This document shows, piece after piece, positions 12,801-23,680 of a DNA stretch of 64,000 bases; position 1 is the first letter of the stretch, and the number at the start of each line of letters is the position of its first letter. Source of the DNA: Intoshia linei (lineage: Eukaryota > Orthonectida > Rhopaluridae). Location of the stretch: NCBI GenBank assembly GCA_001642005.1, contig LWCA01000009.1:1-64000 (forward strand), written 5' to 3'. Made by a program: the position numbers and the translations under genes. The notes below the pieces were generated by a model. The model had not been told where the DNA came from, made no database searches, and was given only the letters and a program-made list of their open reading frames with translations.

Positions 12801-15800
12801 CGAGAACCATTGGTCTAAGATGTATCTAAGATTTCTATCGACATAATCATCGATTTTCAAATTCACAATATTATTGATTTTTTCATGAAATTTTTGTGGG
12901 TTTCTTTAAGTAAAATGGCCAGAAAAATACGTAATATAAATTTTAGTTTATTTGGAATAAATTTTAAGCCGAAAAATTGTGTTCGTATCATAGATTAGTA
13001 ATTTTGGCTTTACAATGTAAAGTTTATATTTAACACCAAATAAACTAAAATATAGTACGTATTTTTTCTGGCCATTTTACTTTAACTTAAAAACATAAAA
13101 CATAATTGCATGATAATATTGGTCGTATTTAATTTTTTTCAATTGTCATATTGTTGGACAGTGCTATTACATTTGTATTTTTTAATGAATTGTAATTAAA
13201 GGTTTGCTTGTATTTGGTATTACATTGGCGAATGGGAAGCTCAAGAAGGGATAAAACACGGATGGCTTCACAGATTAGGAGTCGACGTTCAACAACCATA
13301 TGATGAATTGACCATCAATGGAACAATTAAATATATTAACGGACCCGATACGCAGACAGCTTACATTACTGCTCTATATTTTACACTTTCTTGTATGACT
13401 AGTGTCGGATTTGGAAATGTTTCACCTGATGCCAATTATGAAAAAATTTTCACTATTTGCATGATGATTTTAGGATGTAATTTACCCTTATTTTCAGTAT
13501 TTTATTTTGATTAATGTTTTATTTTGTAGCATTATTTTACGCAACGATATTTGGAAATGTAACAACAATATTCCAACAAATGTATTCTTCGATGGGAAGG
13601 TACCATGAAATGACCAATAGTGTCAGAGAATTTATGAAACTACACAATATACCACGAGCTACAAGCGAAAGGGCATTAGATTACATTGTGTCGACGTGGT
13701 CCATGTCAAAGGGAATAGATACTCAAAAAGTATTAAACTACTGCCCAAAGGATATCAAAGCCGATATTTGCGTGCATATGAGCCGTGCCGTTTTCAACCA
13801 ACACCCAGCTTTTCGTTTAGCTTCTGATGGTTGCTTAAGAGCTCTAGCAACTTGTTTGGTTTTGGTGCATTCTGCGCCAGATGATTTAATATACCATCAA
13901 GGTGAAAGTGTGGATGCTTTATGTTTTGTGGTGAACGGATCTATAGAAGTCAGGCAGGACAATGAATTGGTTGCAATATTGAGTAATTTTTAGGAAATTA
14001 AACGCAGAGATTTAGTATTTACATGTTTTCCTTGAGCAGGTCCTGTCATTGTGTCATGCATTGAACGGCGAACATTAAGTTGAGCTATACATCTTAGACT
14101 CGAAAGCAACGTAATCATAAATTTTTTCCTAATTAATCATATTATTGATTTTTTGAACAAATTTTTGTTAATTACTTCAAGTAAAAATTGTTTTTAAGGA
14201 AAAATTGTTTCACCCAATTTTTAAAGATTTTGAAGATAATTTTTGGACCAAAATTTGATAGGGTTTTTAAGGGAACATTTTTTAAATATTTTGAAGATAA
14301 TTTTTCGGTTAAAATTTTGTAGTGTTTTTAATATTTTTGTGTAGGGAATATTTTTAACATTTTAAGGGGTCTTCAAAATCTTTAATAATTGGGTGAAAAA
14401 ATATTCCCTTAAAAACCCTTCAAAATTTTTGTCGAAAAATTATTATCAAAATCGTTAAGAATTGGGTTGAAGAAAGTGTAGAAATCCCTATACTAGTATA
14501 TACTCACCTTGAAAAAATGAGGGAACATTTACATAAATTGCGTCGATACCGTTGAGTTCTGGATACATTATTGTAGGTAAGTTTGGCTCTAATTATGTCT
14601 AAGTAAAGATATTACAATAATTAATATGAAAGGACTCTATTGAAATTTATTAGATTTTATTATACGAATAAACTAAAGCTAACCAACCCAAGAAGTCAAT
14701 TCCATTTAGGTTACCATGTCTCTATTTCGCCAAATTTTATCTACAACTAGCTTGACTGTTATGTACTTCGTACAAACAGCATCCTGGCTCTACCGAAAGC
14801 GGACATTTTTATTCTACCAGAAAAATGAATTCAATAAGCAAATGTAACCTTAAAATGCTACTAGTTAGTATTATCAATCATTTAAAGGAGTGGTTCCAAA
14901 CTTGTTACACGTGGACCCGTCATATAACATTACATTTTAATATAAAGTGAATAATTCCACGTTAAATTTTTTTTGTAAAATTTGTGTAAAGAATTTTTAA
15001 AAAAATTGTTATCCTATTTTTTTAATTTATTAGACAAAATATTAACTTATATAAAAGGCAACGCGATACTTGTTTGTGTGTCTGTCTGTCCTACTTTAAT
15101 GAAATAACTAGCACTCTTAGAATTTTTTAAAGACCACATTTCTAATACAGTTTTTTCCGGGACGTATAATAAAATAAATTTCAACCTCCTAATTTCACAT
15201 CTTAAAGGTCAAAAACCCGTGTTGTCCCTTCTTTTGAAAATTAAACGAGTTGGAGAATTTAAAAAAAATTGCAGGTGGTAGAGTTGTATCATGTTAACAC
15301 ACATAAAAAATTTCAATCCGAATAACTGACGACTTCACGGTCAAAAAAACATTTTAGTATTCATATATTTTTTTTCCGAAATATTTTATTAAAACCATAT
15401 AACCATAAACCATAAAACCATATTTACAGGATTGATAATAGTGAATAGTATAATTTTTAAGTTAGATTTTCAACATGAATTTATTTTTTTGGTATAATAA
15501 AAGAGTGCTTTCGGCAGAGCTAGGTGCTGTTTGTACGTAGTACAAAACTGCCAATCTAGTGTTTGTATAATATTAAAAATAAAGTAAAAACAGTCCAATC
15601 CTAAAAATTGTAAAAACCTATGCTACCTACGTAATATGCACAATTTGCCTATAAAATTATTTTATAGATAAAAATGATGTTTTTGGTGATAATTTTTGGA
15701 AGGTAAAAAACAAGCAATATAAATATTATTACTAATAATATTAATTAGCATAACGACATTGGACAATCTATGGCCAACGTAAAAGCTTTAACATATGTGG

Positions 15801-16565
15801 ATATGCATATAATAAAATGGGAGAAATTATTGGAAATTTTCAATTTTTACAAAGCATTTTCAAATTCATTTTCTCGAAACATTACAATAACTTACAATTT
15901 GAGAAATAGAGTAATAATTTTAAATCAAATATCAAATATAAATTTAGTTTCATTTTCGAAAAATAGTGGACGTAAAACGAGAAAAAAGAATTTCAGAAGA
16001 AAACAAAAACAAACCGGACACGGTAGATAAAAATCAAATAAAAAATTACATCTTGACAAAAATGAGACGATTGAGTGACGTGAACGGTAAATCAAGAAAT
16101 TTTAAAACGAACGAATCAAAAATGTCAAGTGCCTTCAAGTCTCGTAACAGTTCATTTATCGGAATGCAAGAAAATAAACCAGCTTTAACAGACTACTTTT
16201 TAAAACGTCGGACATCAAATACTTTAACTTCTTTTAAACCTATTGGCAAGAGAAAATTCTTAAAACTGAAAAATGAAGACATTGAACAAAACAATGTAAT
16301 CAATTCTAAATTAGATATACCTAATGAAGAAAATCCAGAAAAAACCACGTCTTTATTTAATTTACTGCGAAAAGAATCCGAACCAGAAATTAACAATGAT
16401 GTTATAAATGAACTTAAAGTTTTAAAGCTTATTCAAAAAGGTTTGAAATTTGATAAAGAATCTTATAATGACATTATCAATTATACTAAAAAGTATCTTT
16501 CTTACAAAAAAAAATACATTGATAATGTTCTCAACCAACTCGATGCTCTCAAAGATAATCAATAG
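9872..16565 (+). CDS. eag: EAG-type voltage-gated potassium channel (KCNH1/5-like)
   Basis: Complete gene in 14 exons: 9872-9944, 9982-10212, 10261-10374, 10458-10570, 10610-10663, 11387-11604, 12124-12241, 12298-12355, 12400-12484, 13202-13476, 13530-13982, 15668-15702, 15749-15910 and 15948-16565. It opens with the EAG cap [15 protein letters not shown] and a PAS domain. Transmembrane S1-S6 follow: S1 [21 protein letters not shown]4 [13 protein letters not shown] and a pore loop with the filter SVGFGN. After S6 come the C-linker ([15 protein letters not shown]), a cyclic-nucleotide-binding-like fold ([12 protein letters not shown] to DVFGDNFWK), the post-CNBD phrase RKIVDVKRE, and a C-terminal coiled coil typical of EAG tetramerisation. 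The channel would be a plasma-membrane delayed-rectifier potassium channel. Exon 12 is only 35 nt and the last intron only 37 nt. Several introns carry small transposons. Confidence 0.95.
10829..10997. mobile_element. 169-bp hAT-type MITE with perfect 8-bp target duplication
   Basis: The element begins CAGGGATTCTCAACCT and ends AGGTTGAGAATCCCTG, 16-bp terminal inverted repeats of the hAT type. It is flanked on both sides by the identical 8-bp sequence ATTTAGAC (10821-10828 and 10998-11005). It has no coding capacity and sits in the fifth intron of the EAG gene. Confidence 0.92.
11105..11297. mobile_element. 193-bp hAT-type MITE with perfect 8-bp target duplication
   Basis: Termini read CAATGGTTTTCAACC and GGTTGAAATCCACTG (inverted repeats with two mismatches). 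The flanks are both GTATAAAT (11097-11104 and 11298-11305). The subterminal region has GGGGGTCGCGA and GGGTCGCGAAC. It is a different hAT subfamily from the element 108 bp upstream and is in the same EAG intron. Confidence 0.92.
11638..12015 (-). repeat. Dispersed repeat, 'B' segment ending in hairpin-CTAG
   Basis: Minus-strand copy in the sixth EAG intron. The terminal hairpin region reads GTACTACGTACAAACAGCAT on the plus strand beside CTAG (11638-11641), with T as the next outer base on the minus strand. The body shares the GAATTTCACATTACCTTTTAA block with the copy at 18836. Confidence 0.7.
12540..12835. repeat. Dispersed repeat family 'C' copy
   Basis: Shares ordered short blocks with 22980-23270, 45560-45970 and 61390-61730: AAAAAATATTGGAAAAAG, a poly-T-rich TTGATAAAAATTTTTT stretch, and an end like GAACCATTGGT or GAACCACTGGT. 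It lies in the ninth EAG intron. The ends look like the CAGTGG termini of hAT elements, but no target duplication was found. Confidence 0.5.
12908..13083. mobile_element. 176-bp palindromic MITE
   Basis: The two ends are long inverted repeats: AAGTAAAATGGCCAGAAAAA on the left and, inverted, TTTTTCTGGCCATTTTACTT on the right. They are followed internally by TTTTAGTTTATTTGG and CCAAATAAACTAAAA. Arms pair over roughly 45 bp each. Half-copies of the same arm occur at 31190-31260 and 33690-33800. It is in the ninth EAG intron, just before the exon with the pore. Confidence 0.85.
14209..14471. repeat. 263-bp foldback (long inverted repeat)
   Basis: The left arm starts TTCACCCAATTTTTAAAGAT and continues to GGGTTTTTAAGGGAA. 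The right arm is its near reverse complement, from TTCCCTTAAAAACCCTTCAA to AGAATTGGGTTGAA. Pairing extends over about 65 bp with scattered mismatches. It lies in the 1.7-kb eleventh EAG intron and looks like a foldback element or a decayed palindromic MITE. Confidence 0.75.
14747..15650 (-). repeat. 'B' repeat copy split by a later insertion (15040-15559)
   Basis: The minus-strand end with the hairpin and CTAG is at 14747-14750. The body runs to about 15039 (ending TTAGACAAAA) and resumes at 15560 (TGTTTGTATAATATT then AAAGTAAAAACAGTCCAATCC). Uninterrupted copies at 8691 and 19205 read TTAGACAGAATGTGTGTATA across this junction, so the copy was split by the element listed next. It lies in the EAG intron 13983-15667. 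Confidence 0.75.
15040..15559 (+). mobile_element. 520-bp non-autonomous element with Helitron-like 3' end, nested in an older copy
   Basis: Its limits are set by the older repeat it interrupts. The left end reads TATTAACTTATATAAAAGGC and then TTTGTGTGTCTGTCTGTCC. The right end has a hairpin (GCTGTTTGTACGTAGTAC, then AAAACTG), a few bases, and CTAG at 15556-15559 followed by host T. Rejoining the flanks restores the older repeat without any duplication longer than a single T. It has no ORF. A hairpin just before CTAG and insertion at A-T without duplication are Helitron traits, but the 5' end lacks the usual TC. Confidence 0.65.
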
Positions 16566-16878
16566 TGGACATTTTGTTGATGTATTTATTAAAAAATTTT
16601 ATTAATTAATTTTTTTAAAGTCTAAATATTTTAATTGTTTAAATTAGTTAATATAACTAATCAAATCTATGATGCGTCAAATAAATTGATTATTTACTTG
16701 TTAATTAAATATCGACATATTGAAAATGTCTTAAATTAACTTAATAATAATAACAAAACTAGTCAAGAATCCAAATAAAATTGATTAGTTCAAAATAGGA
16801 TGTAATTTAATTTTTTTGATAATTATCGAACATTTTTTATATCTATTGTATCAAACAATTACATTGTATTTATAAACT

Positions 16879-19800
16879 ATGCACCGCAACATTTATTGTA
16901 TCAATTTTTTCACATTGGTCAAAAATTTTTCTAGTCAAGACATTTTACATATTGATTCAAATTATATTTTCAATTCTTACTCTGTTGTCAAATTTGGGAA
17001 ATATCATATAATATTAATTATTATATACATTTTTTTGCTGTTTTGGTTGTCTATGGGAATGTTTATTTGCGGTTAATAGTTGTTATATAGGGAGTATATA
17101 TGTTCATTTTAGAAGGAGTCATCATGTCTTCATGTGGCAATTTTTTAAAATATATCAACAAAAATATCATTTTTAAAAGAAGGTTTAAAATTAATGATTG
17201 GTTGTATTCTTTATTGGTATTATGCTGTGCTCAAAAGTCCAAAGAAATTGTTATATGCATTGTCGAAGTTATTATAAACGAATTTTGTTTTAACAAGATC
17301 GGTTTCAATATTATTTTATGTAATTACATTGCACACTAATCTGTAGTTGACATTTTTAGTTATTTTTCATTTTATTATTTATTTAGCGTCATCTGCATAT
17401 CTATTGTTAATTAATCAAGCAATATGTATTATTAGCATACCAAAGAATAAAGTAAAACCAATTCATAACTCTCATTTCATTGGAATAACATTTATTTTCA
17501 ATACGATATCATTTCTTTCATTGATCATTTTTTTTAATGTCCACACAAAAAGCGAAGTGAATATTGGAGAATCATCTTTTTTTATTGTATTAATACCTCT
17601 TCTCTTTCTTTTTATTGGAATTTCAAATATCAAAAAGAAAATTTTCCCAAAATCAAAATTCATGCATTCAATTTGTATTTTTTTAAATTTTTGCAGTGGT
17701 TCTCGAATGGTCCATCAAAATTTCAAATTTATACAAATTATGAAATAAAAAGTTGTATTAATTGTACAATGTACATCGATATTACTAACTAAATGTATTG
17801 ATTCATTTTTTTACCAACGTGTACGTAGATTTTCTCAGATTGAACTAGGGCGCATTGTTGCACCGTTTTAGAACCGTTGATGTAATGTATTCATTTGGAA
17901 TAATATGTCCATCATGTTCAATTAAAATTTTTAATATTGTAATTATGCCTGGTTCAATAAATGAGATGATGGCCAAAATTAGATTTTAGAATATTTAAGA
18001 ATTTAGAAAAAAATAAGTATAGATACATGTATGAAAAAAGTATGACACCAATAAATTATAATTAATTAACACTTTGAATTAGTCCTTTCGGTAGACCGCA
18101 AAAATCTTACTACGAGTTACACTCTAAACCTGATTACCGTAGATTATTTATTATATCCGTTTTAATCAAAATAATTATAAATCTAATATTATAGTTTACA
18201 TTTATTTATTGTTATGAAATTTTTTTAGATTATCAAAGATACAAACAAGATATTAGGCTAAATAAATGGGAGGAAATAATTTTGGTAAAATTTTATTAAT
18301 TATTAGATAGAGATGGATACAAATCATAGATATAAATCAAAAAAATTAAAAAATATATATTAAATAAATAAAAAATTATCTTTTGGTGGATATTTGATTG
18401 AATCTCTATTTAAAAACCAAAATTCTTCAAATTTTAAAAATACCAATTTCAAGATTACTTTCTCCTATCTAATATTTATCATTAGTATGGATCTCAGAAC
18501 TTTCATTTTCACGGTAAAAACGCAAATAAAAGCAAAAGTCGCTAACCTTTTTTCGTGGTATACTCCTAATTAATAATTTTAAATTATAAACTTTGAAATA
18601 CAATTTTAACAACCTACAGCAGGGTTTCCAACCTTTCTTCAGTTGATTCCCCTCTTCCACAATAGATCGACAAAGCTTTTTAAAATGGTGGCCTCATTTT
18701 TCCTAACTGAACATTAAAAAATTACATTCTTAAATATCATAAGTTATGATTCTAGACTATTTTGTTGGTTCAACTAAAATTATCATGTCAAAAGTTATGG
18801 ATGGGTGACTAGGGCTATATCACATTAAAATTCTACCTTACATTACAGTACTATGTACAAACAGCATCTAGTTCTGCTGAGAGCGGACTTATCTAATTGT
18901 ACCAAAAAAATAAATCAAATAATAAAATCTTAATTAAAAATGCTACTCATTATTGACAATCATTTAAAGAAGTCATTCCTAGACTTGAATTTCACATTAC
19001 CTTTTAATTTAATTAGAATGAATAATTCCCACTTAATTTTATTTGGTTAGCATTTTTGTATAGAATTTTAAAAACAATTTTGTCATCCCATTTATTCAAT
19101 TTATTAGAGATAATGAGTGTATAATCTTATATAGTAATAATACCCAAAATAGTAAATACAAAAATTGTCAAATTAGCTTAAATTCCATAAAAACAATTAT
19201 CCCATTTTTTTAATTTATTAGACAGAATGTGTGTATAACATTAAAAATAAAGTAAAAACAGTCCAATCCTAAAAATTGTCATAAATAGCATAAATTCCAG
19301 AAAAAATAAAATTATAAAAACCTATTTTGTCATTTTATTGTGATGACATACAAATGTATATTCAGTACCAATTTAATAAATACTTAAAAATACCAATTGT
19401 GTATCAATAATTAATAGAATCTTCACTTTATAAATATTTCAGTCAAATTTTACCATTATTGCAAAGGATTGTAATATAAAAATGATTAATGTTAAAAATG
19501 TGTCCATACTTGTGGCCTTTTTTCTTGTTTTATAAAAAAATTGGATTTTCTACTGAAAATTTTCTTAAATGTAAATCAGAATGAATACAGTATGATGATT
19601 AATTAAAAAAACATTTATCTTATCTATTTCGGATATCATGATTTTCTTGAAACTTATTGATACGTCTCATCTTCTTAACTTTGGCATTTTTTCTTATGAA
19701 TGTTGCTTTTCTTTATGATTATTATCTTATGTCAATTTAATTCAAATTTGTATGAGTAAAAAAATAACACGTTTTCAGTTAGTATAAATTTAATTTTATA

Positions 19801-22616
19801 TTTTATATTACGTTGTTGTAGTGTCATAAATTAATTAAAGTTTACAAAATTTTTTGAAAATAAAAATTTGAAGTTTAAAAATTGCGTATCAATGAAAAAA
19901 ATACCGAAGGAATGAATTATATAGATTTTCACCCATATGTCTTTATTGGAAATGTGTAGACGTACAATGCACATTTTTTTTAAAATTGTAAGATCAATAT
20001 TTACATTTTTAATTTTTGATTTTAATCGAAATATTTGAAAAATATTGGTTGATAATATATTAAAAATTATTTTTCACCGGGAATGCGTAGATTTCAAGGG
20101 TTGAAATTTTGTATCTATATCAACTGGAATAAGCTGTATCAGAATAATCTTTTATTTTAATTTTCGGATCGTTAATTATTTTACATTTTTTGTTTTAATA
20201 AAATATTTCGGAAAAAAAATATATGAATACTAAAATTTTTTTTGACCGTGAACTCGTCACTTATTCGGATTGAGTTTTTTCTGTGTGTGTAGGATATAAC
20301 TGTACCACCTGTAAATTTTATTAAATTCTAAGTTTTTGACCCTGACGATGCAATTTCTGGAAGTAAAAATAATCATAGTTGAATTGAAAATATTTCATAT
20401 TAACAAGTAAAGAAATGGTTACACACGCGGAAAAACACACAAACATAAAGTTTTATATAAATAAGGTTTTTATGATTTTTTTGAATAGTTTCTTAACTTC
20501 CATTATATTTGTACAATGTACAATTTGATTGCCTGCACTAATAGAGTTACATGTATTACTTTTTATATATTTATTTATTTTTTAAATAGAAATGTATCAA
20601 AGAGTTTCCGGATATACCGGTAGAAAATTTGGGTGCTATAATCATTAGTTATTTTAAAAATACTGTATACGACCCATTAAAATACATAAAAATGGTTATT
20701 CCATACAAACTAGAATCACACGAATCACAATTCCAAATGGAAAATAACATTAGTCACGTAATATTAATGTCCACCCTTTCTATAAACTAAAACATAGATA
20801 TATTCTCTAATGAAAGGAAAATTAGAAAACGTTACACAATATAACAATGTATTAACCTATAAAGATTTAATAAAAAAAATAAAAAATATATCCATTATAA
20901 ATTTTTCAAATAAACAAGTAAATGTTAAAATTGGTCAAAAATTGATAACCATACAATTGAAAAGATTAATGAATAATGCGGGAAAATCAATTATCGCGTA
21001 ATATATGGTATATTTTATTATTAAGCCTTGTGTACAATTTAGAATCGACGAACCTGATAAATGCAATTACACGTTTAAAAATGCAATCAAGTTTGCTCCA
21101 AAGGAAAAAACTAAATTAATAAAATTAATAAGTAATTTTTAAATATCAAATTATAATGGTGTTGAAGACTATTAGTCTATTATTAGGGAAAGAAAAGTGT
21201 GAATGTCACGATTTTAAAATATATTTGTCATTGATTTCAAATAAAAAGAAAAATACAATTATTGGTCATAATAACAAATTAACGATTCATTTTGAAACTG
21301 GTACATTTTTTGATTCTACATTACAAAATTTTAGCTCCATCAAATGGTATATTTGAATTTCAAAGAATATTCCAATTTTTTAAAAAAACAAAAAAACACA
21401 TTAATTTCACAATTTTAAGAAACAATACAAAACGCAAAGAATGGATAAAATGGGAAATGATCACGATAGATGACGTAAGTCATGATAAAATAATTGGTTG
21501 TTGTGTTTTTCATCCATTTGATGAGAACAAAAGGGTCTTTGTCGATATCACCGAATTTAAGGTAATTTAAATTTAATTTAAAAGTTTAATTCAATTATAT
21601 TCATACTTTTAGAAATATTTTTATTTTTTAATAACTTTAACCCAAGTTTCAGTGGGTTGCTCAATTGGATGTAGAAAATATACTACAATCGTTAGATTAA
21701 ATGGTTATTATTTTTAAATTTTACAATAAGACTTGAGTACAAGATCATTATTTTGATAGATGTCAAACTGTATAGCAAAAAATACAATATACTAAAACAT
21801 GCAAACTTGGCTTTTGATCATCTTAACAAAACTTCGTTATTGGACAATATGAAAAAATCGTGTATTATAAATGGCAACAATTCAGGGACAATTAGAGGAG
21901 TTGATTATTGTATACACTTTTTTTCTTTTTATTGGAAGGTATAATTGATTTTGCTAATCAAATCAAGTTATAATAATTAGGTTTTATTTTCCACCATTAT
22001 ACCAATCACCTATACGGAGGGATTACTTCAAGCTACTCTTGGTTTTCTCTATATGGCAGTACTTTCAATATTCATGATACATACAATTTACATGTTATCC
22101 TTTTTGGTAGGAGTACATCCCGTCTTAATTTCCATTACAATTGTTCAAATACTTTTGAATACTCCTCATATATGTTCAAACCGACTCAATTGTATAAATG
22201 AGTTAAATGCCGATTTGGCCATTGGAAATAGTTATGCTTGTAGTACAATTTCCCTTCTATTTGGAGTCGGTACATCTTGGATGATTTCTACAATTTACTG
22301 GAATATTAAAGTAAATGCATTATTATAGTTATTATAATGTTCAGCGGTTTAACGAGAAAATAATCTATATTTATAATATAAATTAATTTATATTATATAT
22401 TAGGAAATTTCCTTCAAACCTCAGAATACTCATATATATAAAGCCATTATTTGTTATCTCGCCATTAGTGCAGTGTGCACTTTTATATTTGCTGTAAAAC
22501 TAAAATTTACCAAAAACGTTAATGGATCAAATTTCTGGAAATACGGATATTCATTTTTTCTCGTATTATGTTGGTTTCTTTACATGTTTATTCACATATA
22601 TACATTGTACATATAA
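16879..22616 (+). CDS. SLC8 (Na/Ca exchanger)-like protein with degenerate alpha repeats
   Basis: Thirteen exons can be joined in frame: 16879-17071, 17113-17301, 17360-about 17698, 18229-18284, 20590-20757, 20798-20997, 21043-21131, 21187-21300, 21335-21561, 21613-21703, 21760-21938, 21981-22310 and 22404-22616; about 795 residues. The order matches NCX: an N-terminal membrane block, a short basic linker (YQRYKQDIRLNKWEE), a cytosolic loop with two Calx-beta-like domains (second starts APSNGIFEFQR), then the phrase DYCIHFFSFYWKVLFSTIIP (NCX: FDYVMHFLTVFWK) and a C-terminal membrane block ending CWFLYMFIHIY. Where NCX has ALGSSAPE this protein has CCAQKSKE, and where NCX has ALGTSVPD it has LLNTPHIC. 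Most ion ligands are therefore missing although every frame is open. The third donor (17695 or 17698) is uncertain. Transport is doubtful; a regulatory role is only a guess. Confidence 0.75.
18836..20350 (-). repeat. Composite dispersed repeat ('B' plus 'A') in an exchanger-like gene intron
   Basis: The minus-strand end near 18846 keeps GTACTATGTACAAACAGCAT but the outer CTAG is eroded. The B body runs to about 19480 and the A segment from about 19760 to 20340, in the same relative order as in the copy at 29306-31164. It fills much of the 2.3-kb intron 18285-20589. Confidence 0.7.
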
Positions 22617-23680
22617 AATACAACTTATATATTTATTTTCTTTGAAATCTAACAATTATTCACCAATTGCTACATCTATATCATTATTTCGTTCAAAATT
22701 AAATATACCATATCAAAAAACCACATCGGAAACTTTTTATATAAAATATTTTTAAATCTTATATTAGTTATTAGAAAAATAAATATTAACTTTTTATTCT
22801 ATAACTCGCCATTCATTTAAAATATAAGTTTTAAAACCATTTCTCAAATTTAGTTACCATTTTATGTACGTAAGTTTTAAATCACTTTGAAATTTAAACT
22901 GCTTCTAAATCTCTAAACAAAACTTGAAATTTAATAAGGACGATGGTTAATACTTTTAATAATGCGAAAATAAATTTCAGTTTGGCAAAATTGAAATAGT
23001 ATATTTTTTTTTGGTAAACGCCCTATATAAACCATTCGATTATTTTGAATGATTCATAATGTAGTATCGATGTATCTAGTATATATCCATATATGTAGAG
23101 GTCGTCTCGATTTTGGGATAATCAACATCTACAACTGTAGAAACTCTAATAATTATCAAAAATTCTATAAAAATAAACGAAAGTTGATGAAAATTTTTCT
23201 ATATTTTATTTTAATCTCGAGCCCCAGGCATATAATTTGAACTCCAATCTGGAACCAGAGTTTTAATGTATACTTTTTTTATAAAAAATTCCTCGTAAAC
23301 GTAATGAGATTTTTTTCAGGACGAATTATTGCGTTAAAGAGGAATTAGCCAGTATGTTAAATATTATATTGAAGCTCTGTCATAGTCTATGATGACCACA
23401 AAATTTTTTCTGTGGTTCTTGGTATTAAATTTACATCTTTACTTAATGTTTTTGAAAAAGTGATAATTGTTTCTAATAAAAGTAATAAATCTAATAATAA
23501 AATTAATGGAAAGTGTATTATTACAACATTAAAATATTCAACAATTTTTAAATTAATGACCACCACCTAAATTTAAATTAAATAAAAACATACAAAATTA
23601 TACATTGTACAACAAAGACTCTACAAAAAAACCATACAATTTCCAAATTCTTAAATACTATTTTCTCTATATTCAGAATC
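22617..23680. other. Intergenic space with one family 'C' repeat (22980-23270)
   Basis: No exon was found here. The stretch 22980-23270 shares the GTTGATGAAAATTTTTCTAT and CCCCAGGCATATA blocks with the copy at 45560-45970. The rest is AT-rich sequence between the exchanger-like gene and the convergent PACT gene. Confidence 0.5.

Noticed and set aside
17347-17748. Separate multi-pass membrane protein (TMEM185-like)
   Set aside because: The hydrophobic order and the phrases around it align with the first membrane half of NCX and join in phase with exons on both sides.
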